The notes under the pieces are model-generated. The model saw only the letters and a program-made list of their open reading frames with translations, was not told the origin of the DNA and searched no databases. Of a stretch of 64,000 bases of DNA, positions 45,722-54,600 are shown piece by piece; the stretch's first letter is position 1, and the number at the start of each line of letters is the position of its first letter. Origin of the DNA: Acetobacter musti (GTDB lineage: Bacteria > Pseudomonadota > Alphaproteobacteria > Acetobacterales > Acetobacteraceae); NCBI RefSeq assembly GCF_011516835.1, contig NZ_WOTB01000016.1, forward strand, positions 44,107 to 108,106, given 5' to 3'. Position numbers and translations under genes: made by a program.

Positions 45722-46321
45722 CTAAGCGAGGTTAGCAATAAACTCGCTGACCGCCTTCTCCCGCCGAGATCTGCTCTGCTGAAGTTTCTGAATGATATCC
45801 CGGCGTTGTGACGGAGTTATATCATCCCCTTTTTCCAACTGCTCCAGAAGGTCTTTTTCTTCATCATTCCAAGCGCTTAATAAACCTTGCAGCTTCCCTG
45901 CCTCGACAAGAAAGGAAGAAGAGCGTTCAGATGATGGTGCCGAAGTGCTTGTCTGTTTTTTGTTGGGTCCCATCACGACCGTTCTGGTCTTGCCGTCAGC
46001 CATTTTCAGCCGCACAAAATTCGTGTCCCCGTGCGACCATGTCGCGTCAATCTGTGAAACTGCCGGCCCAAGCGTCTCTGGCTCCACACCAAGTCGCTCG
46101 GCGATCTGCTGACGCCGTGCCAATGAGGGCTGCTTCTTGCCAAGTTCCCATTCGCTGACTGCGGTCACACTGACGCCAAGCGACGCCGCAAGCTCAGGCT
46201 GACGCAGGCCTGCATTTATTCTGGCCTTCCTGATAGCAGCGCCGATAACGGCCCGCACGGCGGCTTTCTGCTCACCTTCCTCCCTCGCCGCAGATTGGGT
46301 CGCTCTTGGTGTTTTGCGCAT
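45722..46321 (-). CDS. XRE-family transcriptional regulator
   Basis: It encodes 199 residues. A Cro/CI-type HTH lies at about 33-88 (INAGLRQPELAASLGVSVTA, then VSEWELGKKQPSLARRQQIA). The C-terminal half carries a Ser-rich linker and a coiled region (about 150-199). It is a likely repressor of the island, controlling integrase and excisionase. The 5' end overlaps a small upstream ORF. Its own targets could be the palindromes at 47369 and 48141, but this is unproven. Confidence 0.85.
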   Translation of the reverse strand: MRKTPRATQSAAREEGEQKAAVRAVIGAAIRKARINAGLRQPELAASLGVSVTAVSEWELGKKQPSLARRQQIAERLGVEPETLGPAVSQIDATWSHGDTNFVRLKMADGKTRTVVMGPNKKQTSTSAPSSERSSSFLVEAGKLQGLLSAWNDEEKDLLEQLEKGDDITPSQRRDIIQKLQQSRSRREKAVSEFIANLA

Positions 46322-46637
46322 TCGGGATAATCCGTTTCATCTGGACAGGAAGCATCATACTAACAAGATCAACAACGCTTTCAATACACAAACAACCATA
46401 AAACGCGATAATTACGCTATTAGTAATCTTGCTAATGGACTCTTTGATGGCTGATCGCTCACGAAATACACACATGGCCACTGGAATGACTATAATCTGA
46501 TAGTATTCCAGTAACTCTGGCTCCGACAAAAACACTGAAAAAGAACTTTTCACGATATCAAAGTGAAGGACCTTCTCCGGCCGTTGGACGATTGCCGGTA
46601 TGAACGACAGGTGCATTTCGGAAAAAGCTACCCGCAT
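46272..46637 (-). CDS. Hypothetical protein, low support
   Basis: It encodes 121 residues from AT-rich DNA, with two moderately hydrophobic stretches (IIVIPVAMCVF and SVIIAFYGCLCIESVVDLVS). The start follows GGCGGATC. It overlaps the XRE gene by 50 bp. No domain is recognised. It may be a genuine small island gene or a chance ORF. Confidence 0.35.
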   Translation of the reverse strand: MRVAFSEMHLSFIPAIVQRPEKVLHFDIVKSSFSVFLSEPELLEYYQIIVIPVAMCVFRERSAIKESISKITNSVIIAFYGCLCIESVVDLVSMMLPVQMKRIIPNAQNTKSDPICGEGGR

Positions 46638-46675
46638 GATCCGCCATCCACCTCGTTACAAATGCCTCTTCTTTT

Positions 46676-47350
46676 CTAAAGACCTGTATTGGGGCCATAG
46701 GGGAGTTGCACGGCTTCCTCCCTGACACGCTGGATCAACGCAGTACACAAGCCCCTCAATTCTTCCGGGTGAGCAAAATCATCAAGAAAAATCAAGGTGG
46801 GCTGGATGCCCTGACTTTCATAGAATTTTTCGCGCAGTTCCGTTCTGATCAGACCACGTCTTTCAATGGCGTTCCTTACAACACGGTCTCTGGCACAACA
46901 GCCCACCACTTCGATGAAATGGGCGGCATCACGACACCGCAGCGTAATATCGGCACGAAAATCATCCGATCTGTCGTCGATGGGCTGATGGAGGTCAATT
47001 GCAACGCCAGGAAACCGGCCAGCAGTTAGAAACTGATAAATAATCCGCTCTGGTAGCGATGCCAGAAGAGTTTTGTCAGCGGCGACCTTTCCTGCCACCG
47101 GCAGGTCTGGCCAGCGTTGCCGGGCCATGGCGTCCATCCGCGCCCAGGCATACGTGCCGCTTTCCCCGAGGAAGACGAGGTGCTGGGCCCGCACACCCCG
47201 ATAGCGACACATCTGGTGGTTGGGGGGTGCCCCCAGTTCCACGGCGAAATCGTAATAGGTTTGAAGATCGGCATGATCCGGGAAAAAGTCGTTCTTTCCA
47301 CGCATTTCACATGCGCGAGTAGAATACTGCGAAGACGATATCGATGACAT
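46676..47350 (-). CDS. Hypothetical protein with a nuclease-like strand pair
   Basis: It encodes 224 residues from the ATG at 47350, which has AGGAA six nt upstream; a start 12 codons earlier is less likely. The segment SDDFRADITLRCRDAAHFIE followed by VVG has the D-x(n)-E-x-V spacing of PD-(D/E)xK-type folds, but the usual Lys is missing, so a nuclease role is only a guess. No other domain is recognised. The palindrome CGTCATGACG sits 19 bp upstream of the start and also occurs twice in the region before the restriction operon. Confidence 0.55.
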   Translation of the reverse strand: MSSISSSQYSTRACEMRGKNDFFPDHADLQTYYDFAVELGAPPNHQMCRYRGVRAQHLVFLGESGTYAWARMDAMARQRWPDLPVAGKVAADKTLLASLPERIIYQFLTAGRFPGVAIDLHQPIDDRSDDFRADITLRCRDAAHFIEVVGCCARDRVVRNAIERRGLIRTELREKFYESQGIQPTLIFLDDFAHPEELRGLCTALIQRVREEAVQLPYGPNTGL

Positions 47351-47368
47351 GAGAGGTTCCTGATGTCG

Positions 47369-47378
47369 CGTCATGACG
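47369..47378. promoter_or_regulatory. Palindrome CGTCATGACG, copy 1
   Basis: This perfect 10-bp palindrome is 19 bp upstream of the 46676-47350 gene. The same word occurs at 48141-48150 and 48212-48221, on the other side of the same intergenic region. Three copies within 0.9 kb suggest binding sites for one dimeric regulator. Confidence 0.55.
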
Positions 47379-47473
47379 CGGGGCACTGTCCCACATCATG
47401 TCGGAGGATAAAAACGGCATTCAGTGCCGTTAATTACGAATGAAGAAGGAGACGTAGCTGTCGGGCGATGCGC

Positions 47474-47671
47474 TTAACCGACCGCAGGATCCTGATCCAC
47501 TTTCAGGGCTTGCCCAAGTTTGCGGTCAACCTCGCGGCTGAGGATGACGAGCCCTTCAATCAGCGCGAGATCCGGGCTGCCACTACTCAGCAGTTCCGAC
47601 AGCAAAAAGCTCTCGATGCGATGGAGGGCGAGCGCATCGAAGACGTCACAGGGCATATGAGATTTACACAT
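47474..47671 (-). CDS. Small hypothetical protein
   Basis: It encodes 65 residues from the ATG at 47671, reading MCKSHMPCDVFDALALHRIE and on, a mostly helical protein. The open frame continues for 103 more codons upstream but that part has an unlikely composition and covers palindromes, so it is excluded. A GGAAAG lies about 8 nt before the start. No domain is recognised. Confidence 0.4.
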   Translation of the reverse strand: MCKSHMPCDVFDALALHRIESFLLSELLSSGSPDLALIEGLVILSREVDRKLGQALKVDQDPAVG

Positions 47672-48325
47672 GGGTTTGGGGTCTTTCCGATTGAGGGATA
47701 AGGATGAGACGCCACGACCCACGCCAAGACAGAAACGAAGCCGGAGCAACCGACCTCCCCTGGGGCAATAAGGGTCATGCGCCTCACAACGCCCACCCCG
47801 AAAAATGACACCTTCACACCCGTCATCAGGGCGCACCGCAGGTGCAAGAGCAGTGGAAACAGCGAAAAAGAGCGGCTTTGATTTTTGCGTCGCAAAAATG
47901 CCGCGATAGAAAAGAAAAAAACGTAGCGATTTCATATGCTTGCACAGCATGCATATGAAATTGCGGTAGCGTGCCCTCACACACCCAAAAACCGGGACAC
48001 GCCAAGAAAAAGGAAAATGGCTGTTTTCTGCCGTTTTTCAGGAATTGTGACACCAACGACGCTTTGCGTGACACCTGTCATGACACCGCAGATGACAGGC
48101 CCTGACGGGGGCACTGGCTCCATGACGTCATTTAAGGTGGCGTCATGACGCCGTCATTCCGGCCTCTCAGAGAGCACCAAAGGTGCGATAGAAATGACAC
48201 CCAAGTGACACCGTCATGACGCGTCATTACCCCATAAAGACAAAATTTTCGGGAGCGTTTCTCTGCACGAAAGCTAATGGCAAAAACCTGCTGACGGCAC
48301 TCTCCTGATTGCCTATTAAAATTAC
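47672..48325. promoter_or_regulatory. Repeat- and palindrome-rich intergenic control region
   Basis: There is no credible gene here. It contains a 19-bp palindrome ATTTTTGCGTCGCAAAAAT (47881-47899) and an 11-bp inverted repeat ATTTCATATGC/GCATATGAAAT (47929-47939, 47951-47961). Six same-strand copies of TGACACC lie at 47806, 48048, 48069, 48081, 48195 and 48206, and two copies of CGTCATGACG at 48141 and 48212. This density fits a regulator-binding or replication-initiation region of the island. The promoter of the restriction operon should be at its right end. Confidence 0.6.
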
Positions 48326-48922
48326 ATGAAATCAAATGGCGCACAGAAAACGGATCTGGTGGCAGTCGCCAGCATCTCGGCGGGGCACCCATTCAGAGGA
48401 CGGATTGACCCCGTTGCTGGGGTTGAAACGGCTGTCGTGCAGATGCGGGATACTTCCTCTTCAGGCGTGAACTGGACGTCCTGCGTGCGCACCGAGGTAG
48501 CCGGACGGCGTGAGCCAGATTGGCTGCGACCGGGCGATATTCTCTTTCCAGCCCGTGGCAATGTATCACTAGCCGTTCTGATCGATGAGAGTATTGGCAG
48601 CCTTCAGGCTGTTGCGGCACCGCACTTCTTTCTGCTGCGCGTGTCGCGTCCAGACGTGCTGCCCGCTTATCTGGCCTGGTGGCTCAATCAGGAACCCGCA
48701 CAGCGGCATCTGGAGCAGAACGCCCAGAGTTCCACCCTTGTGCGCAACATCGCCCGGCCAGTGCTGGAGGCCACGCCCGTTGTGCTGCCTCCCCTGCCCC
48801 GACAGGAACAGATTGTGGGACTGGCCAACGCCATGCAGCGCGAGGATGCGCTTCTGCACCGCCTGCACCAGACCAACCAGCAGATCATGACCGGGCTTGC
48901 CAGAGACCTTCTGGCGGACTGA
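48326..48922 (+). CDS. Half-size type I specificity protein (one target-recognition domain)
   Basis: It encodes 198 residues, about half of a normal HsdS. A single target-recognition domain, about 1-150 (with REPDWLRPGDILFPARGNVS and APHFFLLRVSRP), is followed by one conserved helical part (VVLPPLPRQEQIVGLANAMQ and the coiled tail). Half HsdS proteins can work as homodimers and then recognise a symmetric site. It is placed 35 bp before hsdM, while a full hsdS follows hsdM, so the system has two possible specificity partners. Confidence 0.75.
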   Translation: MKSNGAQKTDLVAVASISAGHPFRGRIDPVAGVETAVVQMRDTSSSGVNWTSCVRTEVAGRREPDWLRPGDILFPARGNVSLAVLIDESIGSLQAVAAPHFFLLRVSRPDVLPAYLAWWLNQEPAQRHLEQNAQSSTLVRNIARPVLEATPVVLPPLPRQEQIVGLANAMQREDALLHRLHQTNQQIMTGLARDLLAD

Positions 48923-48957
48923 TATTTCTCGCATATATTGAAACAGGATTTGACTTC

Positions 48958-50484
48958 GTGACCGAACAGATTTCTCAAGACACCATCAACAAGGCGCTCT
49001 GGAACGCCTGCGATACCTTTCGTGGCACCGTCAGCCCTGACACGTATCGGGATTACGTGCTGACCATGCTGTTCCTGAAATACATCTCCGATGTGTGGCA
49101 GGACCATTATGACAGCTACAAGAAAGAGTATGGTGACAATCCTGATCTGATCGAAGCCATGATGGCACAGGAACGCTTTGTTCTGCCCAAAGGCGCGGAC
49201 TTCTATACGCTCTATCAAGAGCGCAATGCCCCCGGCAATGGCGAGCGGATCGACAAGGCCCTGCACGCCATTGAAGAAGCCAACGGCACCAAACTGAAGG
49301 ATGCGGGCAAGAGCGTCTTTCAGGACATCAGCTTCAATTCTGACAAGCTGGGCGATGAGAAGCAGAAGAACACCATTCTGCGGCATCTTCTGGAAGATTT
49401 TCACAAGCCGGACCTGAACCTGCGCCCCTCGCGCGTTGGCAATCTGGACGTGATCGGCAATGGCTACGAGTTCCTGATCAAGAATTTTGCCGCCAGCGGC
49501 GGGCAGAAAGCGGGCGAGTTCTATACGCCGCCGGAAGTCAGTGAACTGCTGGCCCGTATCCTGAGCCCCCAGCCGGGTGAGAGCATTTGTGACCCGGCCT
49601 GTGGTTCGGCCTCCCTGCTCATGAAGTGCGGCAAGCAGGTGACGCAGAACCACAACGGCAGCAAGGACTACGCCCTGTATGGGCAGGAGGCCATTGGCTC
49701 CACATGGTCTTTTGCCAAGATGAACATGTTTCTGCATGGCGAGGACAACCATCGCATTGAATGGGGCGACACCATCCGCAACCCCAAGCTGCTGGATGAC
49801 AAAAACCACCTGATGCGCTTTGACGTGGTGACGGCCAACCCGCCCTTCAGCCTTGATAAATGGGGCCATGAGGACGCGGCGGAAGACGTGCATCACCGCT
49901 TTGCCCGTGGCGTGCCGCCCAAGACCAAGGGCGATTATGCCTTTATCCTGCACATGATCAGCACCCTGAAAGATCGCACGGGCCGCATGGGCGTGGTCGT
50001 GCCGCATGGCGTGCTGTTCCGGGGCAGTTCGGAAGGCAGGATCCGCCAGAAGCTGATTGAGGAAAATCTGCTGGATGCGGTGATCGGCCTGCCGGAAAAG
50101 CTATTCTTCGGCACAGGCATTCCGGCGGCCATCCTGATCTTCCGCAAGGACCGCAGGACGAAGGACGTGCTGTTCATTGATGCGAGCCGCGAGTTCAGGG
50201 CGGGCAAGAACCAGAATGTGCTGACTGAAGAGAACATCTCAAAAATCGTGGACACCTACCGCGCCCGCAAGGACGTGGACAAATACGCCCATCTCGCCAC
50301 ACCGGACGAGATCAAAGAGAACGACTACAACCTGAACATTCCGCGTTATGTCGATACATTTGAAGAAGAAGAGGAGATCGACCTGAACGCCGTGCGCAAG
50401 GAACGAGCGGAAATCAAGGCGGAACTGGCAAAGCTGGAAGCCCAGATGGACGTTTATCTGAAGGAGCTGGGTTATGCTTCCTGA
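48958..50484 (+). CDS. hsdM: Type I restriction-modification, DNA adenine methyltransferase
   Basis: It encodes 508 residues from the GTG at 48958 (TEQISQDTINKALWNACDTF), which has an AGGA upstream; the frame is open earlier only as a shadow of the preceding gene. The N-terminal HsdM_N helices are at about 5-140. The methyltransferase domain has GEFYTPPEVSELLARIL, motif I DPACGSASLL at about 212 and motif IV NPPFSL at 294-299, typical of N6-adenine methylation. The C-terminal helices contact HsdS. hsdS begins inside its last codons, overlapping by 11 bp. Confidence 0.95.
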   Translation: MTEQISQDTINKALWNACDTFRGTVSPDTYRDYVLTMLFLKYISDVWQDHYDSYKKEYGDNPDLIEAMMAQERFVLPKGADFYTLYQERNAPGNGERIDKALHAIEEANGTKLKDAGKSVFQDISFNSDKLGDEKQKNTILRHLLEDFHKPDLNLRPSRVGNLDVIGNGYEFLIKNFAASGGQKAGEFYTPPEVSELLARILSPQPGESICDPACGSASLLMKCGKQVTQNHNGSKDYALYGQEAIGSTWSFAKMNMFLHGEDNHRIEWGDTIRNPKLLDDKNHLMRFDVVTANPPFSLDKWGHEDAAEDVHHRFARGVPPKTKGDYAFILHMISTLKDRTGRMGVVVPHGVLFRGSSEGRIRQKLIEENLLDAVIGLPEKLFFGTGIPAAILIFRKDRRTKDVLFIDASREFRAGKNQNVLTEENISKIVDTYRARKDVDKYAHLATPDEIKENDYNLNIPRYVDTFEEEEEIDLNAVRKERAEIKAELAKLEAQMDVYLKELGYAS

Positions 50485-51646
50485 TGGGTGGAAAATTAGT
50501 AAATTGGGTGAAATAGCCAGAATAACAACTGGCAGCACTCCTACCACAACAAATGAAAGCTTTTATAACGGAGATATTTTATTTATCACCCCTGCGGATT
50601 TGGGTGACAATAAATATGTTACCCAAACAGAGAGAACTCTTAGCTTACTTGGCGCAGAATGTACACGCTTAATACCAAAATATTCGGTTTTATTTTCCTG
50701 CATAGGGACCATTGGGAAAACAGGAATCAACACAAAGGACGCCGCCACCAATCAGCAGATAAACTCTATATTCCCAAATACACATAATAATTCTGATTTT
50801 ATCTACTACAGTTTGATTTTAAATAAGCCATCAATAAACACCTTGGCTGGCAAACAGGCTGTCCCAATTATAAACAAAAAAACATTTTCGAATGTTTCCA
50901 TTCTACTCCCCCCTCTCCCCGAACAGAAGAAGATCGCGGCGATCCTCTCGACGTGGGATCGTGCGATTGAGGGGACTGAGAAGCTTCTGGCCAACAGCCA
51001 GCAGCAGAAAAAAGCCCTCATGCAGCAACTCCTCACAGGCAAAAAACGCCTGCCGGGGTTCACGGGGGAGTGGAAGAATTACAAATTATATGAAGTAGGA
51101 AATATAACAACAGGAAACACACCTTCTACAAAAGATGAAAGCCTGTACGGAGAAAAATTTCTATTTATTACGCCTGTTGATTTGGGCAACTGCAAGTATG
51201 TAAAGAAATCAGAACGGATGTTGAGTGAAAAAGGTGCATCGATCTCTCGTATGATCCCTGCAGGATCAATATTTTTCTCATGTATCGGAACCATTGGAAA
51301 AATGGGAATTGCAACACGGGATTGCATTACAAATCAACAAATTAACGCTATAGAGGTTAAAGAAAATTATAATAATGAGTTCATTTATTATCAGATTTTT
51401 TCTAACAAAGAACAAATGGATAAGCTCACGGCCAAGCAGGCTGTTCCAATTATAAACAAAAAAACGTTTTCAAACTTTATAATTTCATCTCCATCTCTCC
51501 CTGAACAGAAAGCCATCGCTGCTGTCCTGACCACCGCAGATGAAGAAATCACATCCATTGAATCCGACCTCTCCCACCTGCGTCAGGAAAAGAAAGCCCT
51601 GATGCAGCAGCTTCTCACGGGCAAGCGCCGCGTGACGGTCGATTAA
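50474..51646 (+). CDS. hsdS: Type I restriction-modification, specificity subunit with two alike TRDs
   Basis: It encodes 390 residues. Two target-recognition domains (about 8-145 and 200-335) alternate with two conserved helical spacers. The spacers contain LPPLPEQKKIAAILSTWDRA and LPEQKAIAAVLTTADEEI, each ending with KKALMQQLLTGK. The TRDs are AT-rich, in contrast to the GC-rich spacers, and are plainly similar to each other: both contain SCIGTIGK, TNQQIN and KQAVPIINKKTFSN. The two halves should therefore read similar half-sites. A 20-bp exact direct repeat occurs in both halves (50864-50883 and 51446-51465). Confidence 0.93.
   Translation: MLPDGWKISKLGEIARITTGSTPTTTNESFYNGDILFITPADLGDNKYVTQTERTLSLLGAECTRLIPKYSVLFSCIGTIGKTGINTKDAATNQQINSIFPNTHNNSDFIYYSLILNKPSINTLAGKQAVPIINKKTFSNVSILLPPLPEQKKIAAILSTWDRAIEGTEKLLANSQQQKKALMQQLLTGKKRLPGFTGEWKNYKLYEVGNITTGNTPSTKDESLYGEKFLFITPVDLGNCKYVKKSERMLSEKGASISRMIPAGSIFFSCIGTIGKMGIATRDCITNQQINAIEVKENYNNEFIYYQIFSNKEQMDKLTAKQAVPIINKKTFSNFIISSPSLPEQKAIAAVLTTADEEITSIESDLSHLRQEKKALMQQLLTGKRRVTVD
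50864..51465. repeat. 20-bp exact direct repeat in the two TRDs of hsdS
   Basis: CCAATTATAAACAAAAAAAC is found at 50864-50883 and at 51446-51465, 582 bp apart, the same place in each TRD. It encodes PIINKKT in both. Such repeats allow recombination that would delete one TRD and one spacer, leaving a half-size HsdS. Confidence 0.85.
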
Positions 51647-51676
51647 GTCATTTCAGTTCTCAGGATATTTGACACC

Positions 51677-54600
51677 ATGGCTCCCGCCCCGAAATTTCAG
51701 GAAGAATACAGCGCCAAACTGCCCGCACTGGCCCTGCTCAGCACCCTCGGCTGGCGGTTTCTGCCCCCATCCGAGGCGCTGGCGTTGCGGGGCGGCAAAC
51801 AGGACGCCGTGGTGCTGGACTCTCTCCTGCGGGCGGAACTGAAAAAACGCCGCTTCACATTTGAAGGCCAGGACCACGCCCTGTCCGATCAGGGCATTGA
51901 TGCGCTGGTCTCCCACGTCACGCATCCAGACTTTGTTTCCGGCCTGCGCGATGCCAATGACAAGATGACCACGCATCTGCTGTTCGGCATTGCCATTACC
52001 GAGTTCATCAACGGGCGCAAAGCCAACCCGACCATCGCGCTGATCGACTGGCAGAACCCACAGAACAACAGCTTTACCTTCACCGAAGAATACAGCGTTC
52101 TGCGTACGGATCTGACGCAGACCCGCAGGCCGGACATCGTCTGCTTCGTCAACGGTATTCCATTGGCCGTGATCGAGGCCAAGCGCCCCGACGGCCAGCC
52201 GGGCAAAGGCCCGACCGTGGAGGCCGGGATTTCCCAGAGTATTCGCAACCAGAACAAGGACGAAATTCCGCAGCTTTTTGCCTACAGCCAGCTTCTGCTG
52301 TCCATCACCGGGCATGACGGGCGCTATGGCACCTGCGGCACACCCAAAAAATTCTGGGCAAGCTGGAAGGAAGAGGACATTCCTGAAAGCCGGATGGAGA
52401 CGCTCAAGAACACGCCGCTTTCGGGTGCGCAAAAAGACGCGCTGTTTGCCGATCGAAAGCCCCCGGCCCGGATATGGTTCGAGGACTGGGCCTCCCGCCC
52501 GCTGCATGTCACGGATCAGGACCGGCTGCTGATCGGCCTGCTCTCGCCCGAGCGCCTGCTGGAGATGGCGCGGTTCTTCACGCTGGTCGACCGTAAAGCG
52601 GGCAAGATCGTCGCGCGCTATCAGCAGGTTTTCGGCATCAAGCGCCTGCTGGAACGCATCAAGTCCCGCCGCAGCGATGGCGGGCGTGAGGGCGGCGTGG
52701 TCTGGCACACCACAGGGTCGGGCAAGTCCTTCACCATGGTGTTCCTCAGCCGTGCCCTTATTCTGGATGATGATCTCAAGCAATGTCGCATCATTGTCGT
52801 GACAGACCGCAAGGATCTGGAACGCCAGTTGAGCACCACCTTCTCCACGGGGGGCGAACTGGCGGACAAGAAGGACAAGGAAGAGGCGCTCGCGACCTCA
52901 GGCCGCCGTCTGGCGCAGCAAATCGGGCATGGGCAGGAACGGATCATCTTCTCGCTCATCAACAAGTTCCACACCGCCACCGCTCTGCCCGAATGCCATA
53001 ATGACAGCGCGGACATCATCGTGCTGGTGGATGAAGGCCATCGCAGTCAGGGCGGTGAGAACCATGCCCGCATGAAGCACGCCCTGCCCAACGCCGCCTT
53101 CATCGCCTTTACCGGCACACCGCTGCTCAAAGGGAGTGAGACCACCAACCGTTTTGGCAGGATCATCCACTCCTACACCATGCAGCAGGCTGTCTCGGAT
53201 GGAACCGTGACACCCCTGCTCTATGAAGAACGCAAGCCCGATCTGAACGTGAATGATGAGGCCATTGATGCCTGGTTCGAACGCATCACACAGGGGCTGA
53301 CCGAGGAGCAGGTCACGGACCTCAAGAAGCGTTTTGCCCGCGCCAATCAGGTTTACAAGGCGGATGACCGCATCCGGCTGATCGCCATGGATCTGGCAAC
53401 GCATTTCGACAGCAACATCGACAGCGGCCTCAAGGGCATGCTGGCCTGTGACAGCAAGCTCTCCGCCATCCGCTACAAGCAGTATCTGGACGAGGTCGGG
53501 CTGTTCGAAAGCGCCATCGTCATGAGCCCGCCCGATACGCGCGAGGGCCATACGGAAGTGGATGAGCGCAAGCAGCCCGAAATTCAGGACTGGTGGAAGA
53601 ACAATGTCGGCAGCCAGAGCGAGGATGACTACACACGCGGGGTTATCGAGCGCTTCGAGAAGGACCCGGACCTCAGGTTGATCATCGTGGTCGACAAGCT
53701 GCTGACCGGCTTTGATGAACCAAAGAATGCGGTGCTGTATATCGACAAGCCGCTGAAACAGCACAATCTGCTTCAGGCCATTGCCCGCGTGAACCGGCTG
53801 CATGACCAGAAGAAGCACGGACTGCTGATCGACTATCGCGGCATTCTGGCAGAACTGGACACCACCCTGGCCCGCTATGACGAACTGGCGGCCGAGAATG
53901 TCGGCGGGTATGACCCGAAGAACATTGCCGGGCTGTATAGCCAGATGAGCACGGAATACCGCGAACTCCCCGCCCTGCACAAAGCGCTCTGGGCCATTTT
54001 TGAGGGCGTGAAGAACAGGAGTGACCTCCAGCAGCTTCGTGCCGTGCTCATGCCGCGCATGGTGGAAGAGCACGGCCAGATGGTGGACGTGAACCTCAAG
54101 CGCCGGGATGACTTCTATGAGGCGCTGACAAAGTTTGCCGCCTGCCTGAAGGTGGCGCTGCAATCCGTGGCGTTCTTTGAAGACACCAGCTTTACGGAAA
54201 AGGACCGCGCAACCTACAAGGAAACCCTGAAGCAGATGAGCAGTCTGCGCCAGATAGTCATGCAGGATACCGGTGAAACCGTGGACTTCGACCAGTATGC
54301 CGAGCAGGTCAAAAAGCTGCTGGACCGGCATGTGGCGGGGGTGAAAGTCCATGAGCCCAATGGACTGTATGCGGTCGGCAAGATGGGCCAGAAGCCGGAA
54401 GACAACGAACCAGAAAACTGGAGTGAGGAGAAAACCCGCAACGAGACGGATCTGATCCGCACCCGTGTGACAAAGATGATCGACCACGAGATGCAGGATG
54501 ACCCTTACGCGAAGGAAGCCTTCTCGGCCCTGCTGCGCAAGGTCATCGCGGAAGCGGAAAGCCTGTTCGACCATCCGCTCAAGCAGTTCATGCTGTTTCA

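Noticed and set aside
47672..47980. The upstream extension of the small ORF at 47474-47671.
   Set aside because: The extra 103 codons run through palindromes and repeats and have an implausible composition.
47806..48230. A CRISPR array.
   Set aside because: The repeats are only 7-10 bp and not evenly spaced; no cas genes are present anywhere in the window.
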